Assembly: GCF_000741165.1 (NCBI RefSeq)
Contig: NZ_JGYN01000010.1
Location: forward strand, 1-64,000
Direction: 5' to 3'
Length of the DNA stretch: 64,000 bases
Origin: Bifidobacterium biavatii DSM 23969
Lineage (GTDB): Bacteria; Actinomycetota; Actinomycetes; Actinomycetales; Bifidobacteriaceae
Part shown: positions 61,902-64,000 of the stretch, piece after piece
How positions within the stretch are numbered: position 1 is the first letter of the stretch
How the letters are laid out: each line of letters begins with the position of its first letter
Made by a program: the position numbers and the translations under genes
Notes under the pieces: model-generated
What the model saw: the letters and a program-made list of their open reading frames with translations, nothing else
Database searches by the model: none
What the model was told of the DNA's origin: nothing

Positions 61902-63494
61902 TTAGTGGATGTAAGTGATGCTGGGATTGTTGGCCTGCTCTTTGGTAAGGGTCCTGAGCCATGCGTATGGGAGGCCGCCGCCGGATTCGCTGACAACAAT
62001 GCTTCCGTCGTCCTTGATTTCCTCGACGATGGCGACGTGTCCATAATCGGCGCTTGCGCCGAGATAGCCTTTGGCGAAGCTTGCCACGTCACCGAGCTGT
62101 ATGCCGCCGCCCGTTGGATATCCGAATTTTCTGGCGCTTGACGCCCACATCCAGCCGTCGCCCATGTATCCGTCCACCGGTTTGCCGATCTGCAATCGGC
62201 GAGCGGCCGCCCACCATGTGCATTGGCCGGTCTCATAGGTGGTGATCTTGCCCACGGGCGTGCCGGTCGCCGCCACATCCACGTTCAGCGTGCCAGACTG
62301 CATGACCAACGGTGGCGTGAGCTTGCCGATGGTTCGTCCTGCCGTGGCCGAACAGCCGCCTCCCGCATCAATCGCCGGCTTCACGTTGTCGAGATACCGT
62401 TTGGTGATGTTGGGAATATCCGGGTACCTCATGAGGTTGCCTTCGCCCGCGTTATGGGCGATGACCAAAGCCGTCAGGTCGTCAAGTTCGGCGAACGGCA
62501 TGCCCGGGTGCTTGGCCTTGAGCTGTTTGACGCCTTCCAAGCGGTTTTTCAGATACATGCCGCCGTAATGGGCGTGGACCATGGGCTCGGTGATGCCTTC
62601 AGGTGGTGTCTGATCGGCACCTTCGGGATGCACGCCGCGCCATACGCTCCTGTTCATCTGCAGCAATCCCCATGTTCCGCCGTTGCTGTCGTCGGCATAC
62701 GCATCCGGTCGGAAACCGGATTCCTGCTTCATGATCGCCGCGATGAAATCCGCGCTCAATCCGCTCGATCGGGCCGCCTCGCTTACCCATGGCTTCGCCT
62801 CGTCCGGGACCTCGATCACACTGGCCTCGCAACCTCCGTCATCTCCGACGGCAACGGTGGGTATGAACCACAGCAGCAGGCTGAAGACCATCAGCACCGC
62901 CGCCGTGCCCAATAGAAATGGAATGCTGACCGCAGCTGATGCCGATGCCGCGACACCGGCCTTCACCGCCGTCATAGTCCGAGAAACCGCCTGTGTGACC
63001 TGTCGTGCAACCTGCGTCGAAGCTCTGGCAGCGGATTTGGCCCCCTGGACACCCGATCGTACGGTCTTGCCGGAATGTCTCGCACGTTTGGCGCGAGCCG
63101 AAGCCGTTCTTCCTGCCACGGCACGTGCCGTTGAACCTCTTGCGGCATGTCTTGTGCGAATAATGCCGGTCACGCCGTCGCGTATCCGACTTGCGGGAAC
63201 CATTGGTGACAACAAGTCGTCGTCCTCTCTGGTATCCGTCTGTGCCGATTGCGATTCAAGCACGGACCGTGTCGCCTTCACACCACGTTCCAAAACGCTG
63301 ACGGTTGTTATGCCGGTCGGGCGCGATACTTCGGATTGATTGTTCCTGATGGTGGTTCGTGGCTGTTTCAGCCCGGCCAACACTGGGCCATGGAAGAGTC
63401 CATTAACATGACGGACTTTCAAACCATGAATCATGCCGTTCGGCCGAACGAGATTGCGCGTGGCGTGGAATGAGTCGGAGGTGACGGGTCTCAT
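61902..63494 (-). CDS. Conjugal peptidoglycan hydrolase (SLT plus CHAP)
   Basis: Protein of 530 aa. The basic Arg/Ala-rich N-terminal cytoplasmic part (residues 1-190) precedes one TM helix (about 190-215). A soluble lytic transglycosylase domain follows with the catalytic Glu in IMKQESGFRPDAY and NGGTWGLLQMNRSVW. The C-terminal CHAP domain has catalytic Cys in YETGQCTWWAAARR and His in DYGHVAIVEE. Two-domain enzymes of this kind (VirB1/Tn916 Orf14-like) open the cell wall for the transfer channel. The start overlaps the VirB4 stop (ATGA). Confidence 0.92.
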   Translation of the reverse strand: MRPVTSDSFHATRNLVRPNGMIHGLKVRHVNGLFHGPVLAGLKQPRTTIRNNQSEVSRPTGITTVSVLERGVKATRSVLESQSAQTDTREDDDLLSPMVPASRIRDGVTGIIRTRHAARGSTARAVAGRTASARAKRARHSGKTVRSGVQGAKSAARASTQVARQVTQAVSRTMTAVKAGVAASASAAVSIPFLLGTAAVLMVFSLLLWFIPTVAVGDDGGCEASVIEVPDEAKPWVSEAARSSGLSADFIAAIMKQESGFRPDAYADDSNGGTWGLLQMNRSVWRGVHPEGADQTPPEGITEPMVHAHYGGMYLKNRLEGVKQLKAKHPGMPFAELDDLTALVIAHNAGEGNLMRYPDIPNITKRYLDNVKPAIDAGGGCSATAGRTIGKLTPPLVMQSGTLNVDVAATGTPVGKITTYETGQCTWWAAARRLQIGKPVDGYMGDGWMWASSARKFGYPTGGGIQLGDVASFAKGYLGASADYGHVAIVEEIKDDGSIVVSESGGGLPYAWLRTLTKEQANNPSITYIH

Positions 63495-64000
63495 TCGGGC
63501 TTCCGATCCTCGAATTTCGTGGTATACAACCGGTAAAGCAGACTATCGGCATCGATACGCCCATCGAACGGTATGAACGCAGTGCCGCTCTTGGCCATGC
63601 CCTGACCGGGCTGCACCCCGGTGAAGAACGCCCGCTGCTCATCGGACAGCTTCAGCAGCTCGCACAAGGCGTCGGCATCCGTGGCGGTCTGGTTCAGCAG
63701 CAACAGGAAGTCGCTGTTCGCGAGCATCAGACGCGCATCCTGGTTGGCCAGCAGCTCCTCGATGTTCTGCGTAATGCCGGTGGGGCACAAACCCCATTTA
63801 CGGGCGCGCTTGTACAGGCGCAGGAAGTATTCGGCCGCATACCGGTTCGAGAACAGCAGATGGAACTCGTCCACCCACAGCCAGGTGCGCCGGCCGAGAC
63901 GGCGATTCCTGACGACCCGGTTCCAAATCTGATCCAGAACGACGAGCATACCGAATGTGCGCAACTCCGCTCCCAGACCGGAAACGTCATAGACCAGGAA
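63491..64000 (-). CDS. VirB4-like conjugation ATPase (5' part outside window)
   Basis: C-terminal 169 residues of a VirB4/TraE-type ATPase that energises the transfer channel. Visible motifs: Walker-B-like RTWLWVDEFHLLFSN, GLCPTGITQNIEELLAN and a final FIPFDGRIDADSLLYRLYTT. The frame is open to the right edge (FLVYDVSGLGAEL), so Walker A and the N-terminus lie beyond 64000. With the two genes after it this shows a type IV secretion operon entering from the right. Confidence 0.9.
   Translation of the reverse strand, partial: FLVYDVSGLGAELRTFGMLVVLDQIWNRVVRNRRLGRRTWLWVDEFHLLFSNRYAAEYFLRLYKRARKWGLCPTGITQNIEELLANQDARLMLANSDFLLLLNQTATDADALCELLKLSDEQRAFFTGVQPGQGMAKSGTAFIPFDGRIDADSLLYRLYTTKFEDRKPE

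Overview
The window looks like a Bifidobacterium chromosome. The core genes are GC-rich, the pentose-phosphate genes (zwf, opcA, a 6-phosphogluconolactonase, gnd) have actinobacterial form, and there is a bifidobacterial-type sortase-dependent pilus cluster. The species cannot be fixed from the sequence alone.

Layout. 1-4.1 kb: the tail of a NarL-type sensor kinase and two related membrane-anchored proteins. 4.2-8.5 kb: xylose isomerase, a ROK regulator and a DMT-family exporter. 8.7-16.4 kb: oxidative pentose-phosphate genes (zwf-opcA, pgl, gnd) with a cytosolic GH28 enzyme between them. 16.8-22 kb: a BASS-family transporter, a class I/II aminotransferase, a Gfo/Idh/MocA oxidoreductase and an NADH oxidase. 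23.0-23.2 kb: tRNA-Phe and tRNA-Asp. 23.4-24.3 kb: a DUF4190-like membrane protein with a YGQ-rich tail. 24.4-35.4 kb: a pilus locus read on the minus strand: large adhesin, major pilin, a frameshifted AT-rich membrane gene, a minor pilin, a class C sortase and a NUMOD1-repeat protein. The adhesin has a nine-G tract near its start that puts the ATG-initiated frame out of register, as in a phase-OFF state. Several families of interspersed palindromic repeats fill the intergenic spaces of this half.

36.1-64 kb is accessory DNA. After an HTH gene behind a perfect palindrome and a tyrosine integrase comes a mosaic mobile element. Low-GC Firmicutes-like parts are a tet(40)-like efflux gene cut at its start codon by an insertion sequence (IS), a BceRS/BceAB-like two-component plus ABC module, and a mobilisation module (DUF3847, MobA/MobL relaxase, RepA-like ATPase, TnpW). 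An IS481-type element with a 15-bp target duplication splits the RepA-like gene and donates a new ATG. Actinobacterial conjugation parts are a truncated VirD4-like coupling protein, a deleted IS256-type element, and, at the right edge, VirB4, a lytic transglycosylase/CHAP protein and a coiled-coil membrane protein.

Between these, at 56.6-59.7 kb, is a compact five-gene locus: a 97-aa precursor whose last 78 residues carry no charge, a SpoIIM/DUF95 membrane protein, a small membrane protein, an ABC ATPase and an ABC permease. This is the layout of a circular (head-to-tail cyclised) bacteriocin cluster and is the best candidate for an undescribed system. The phase-variable pilus adhesin with a CBM26-like domain is the second.
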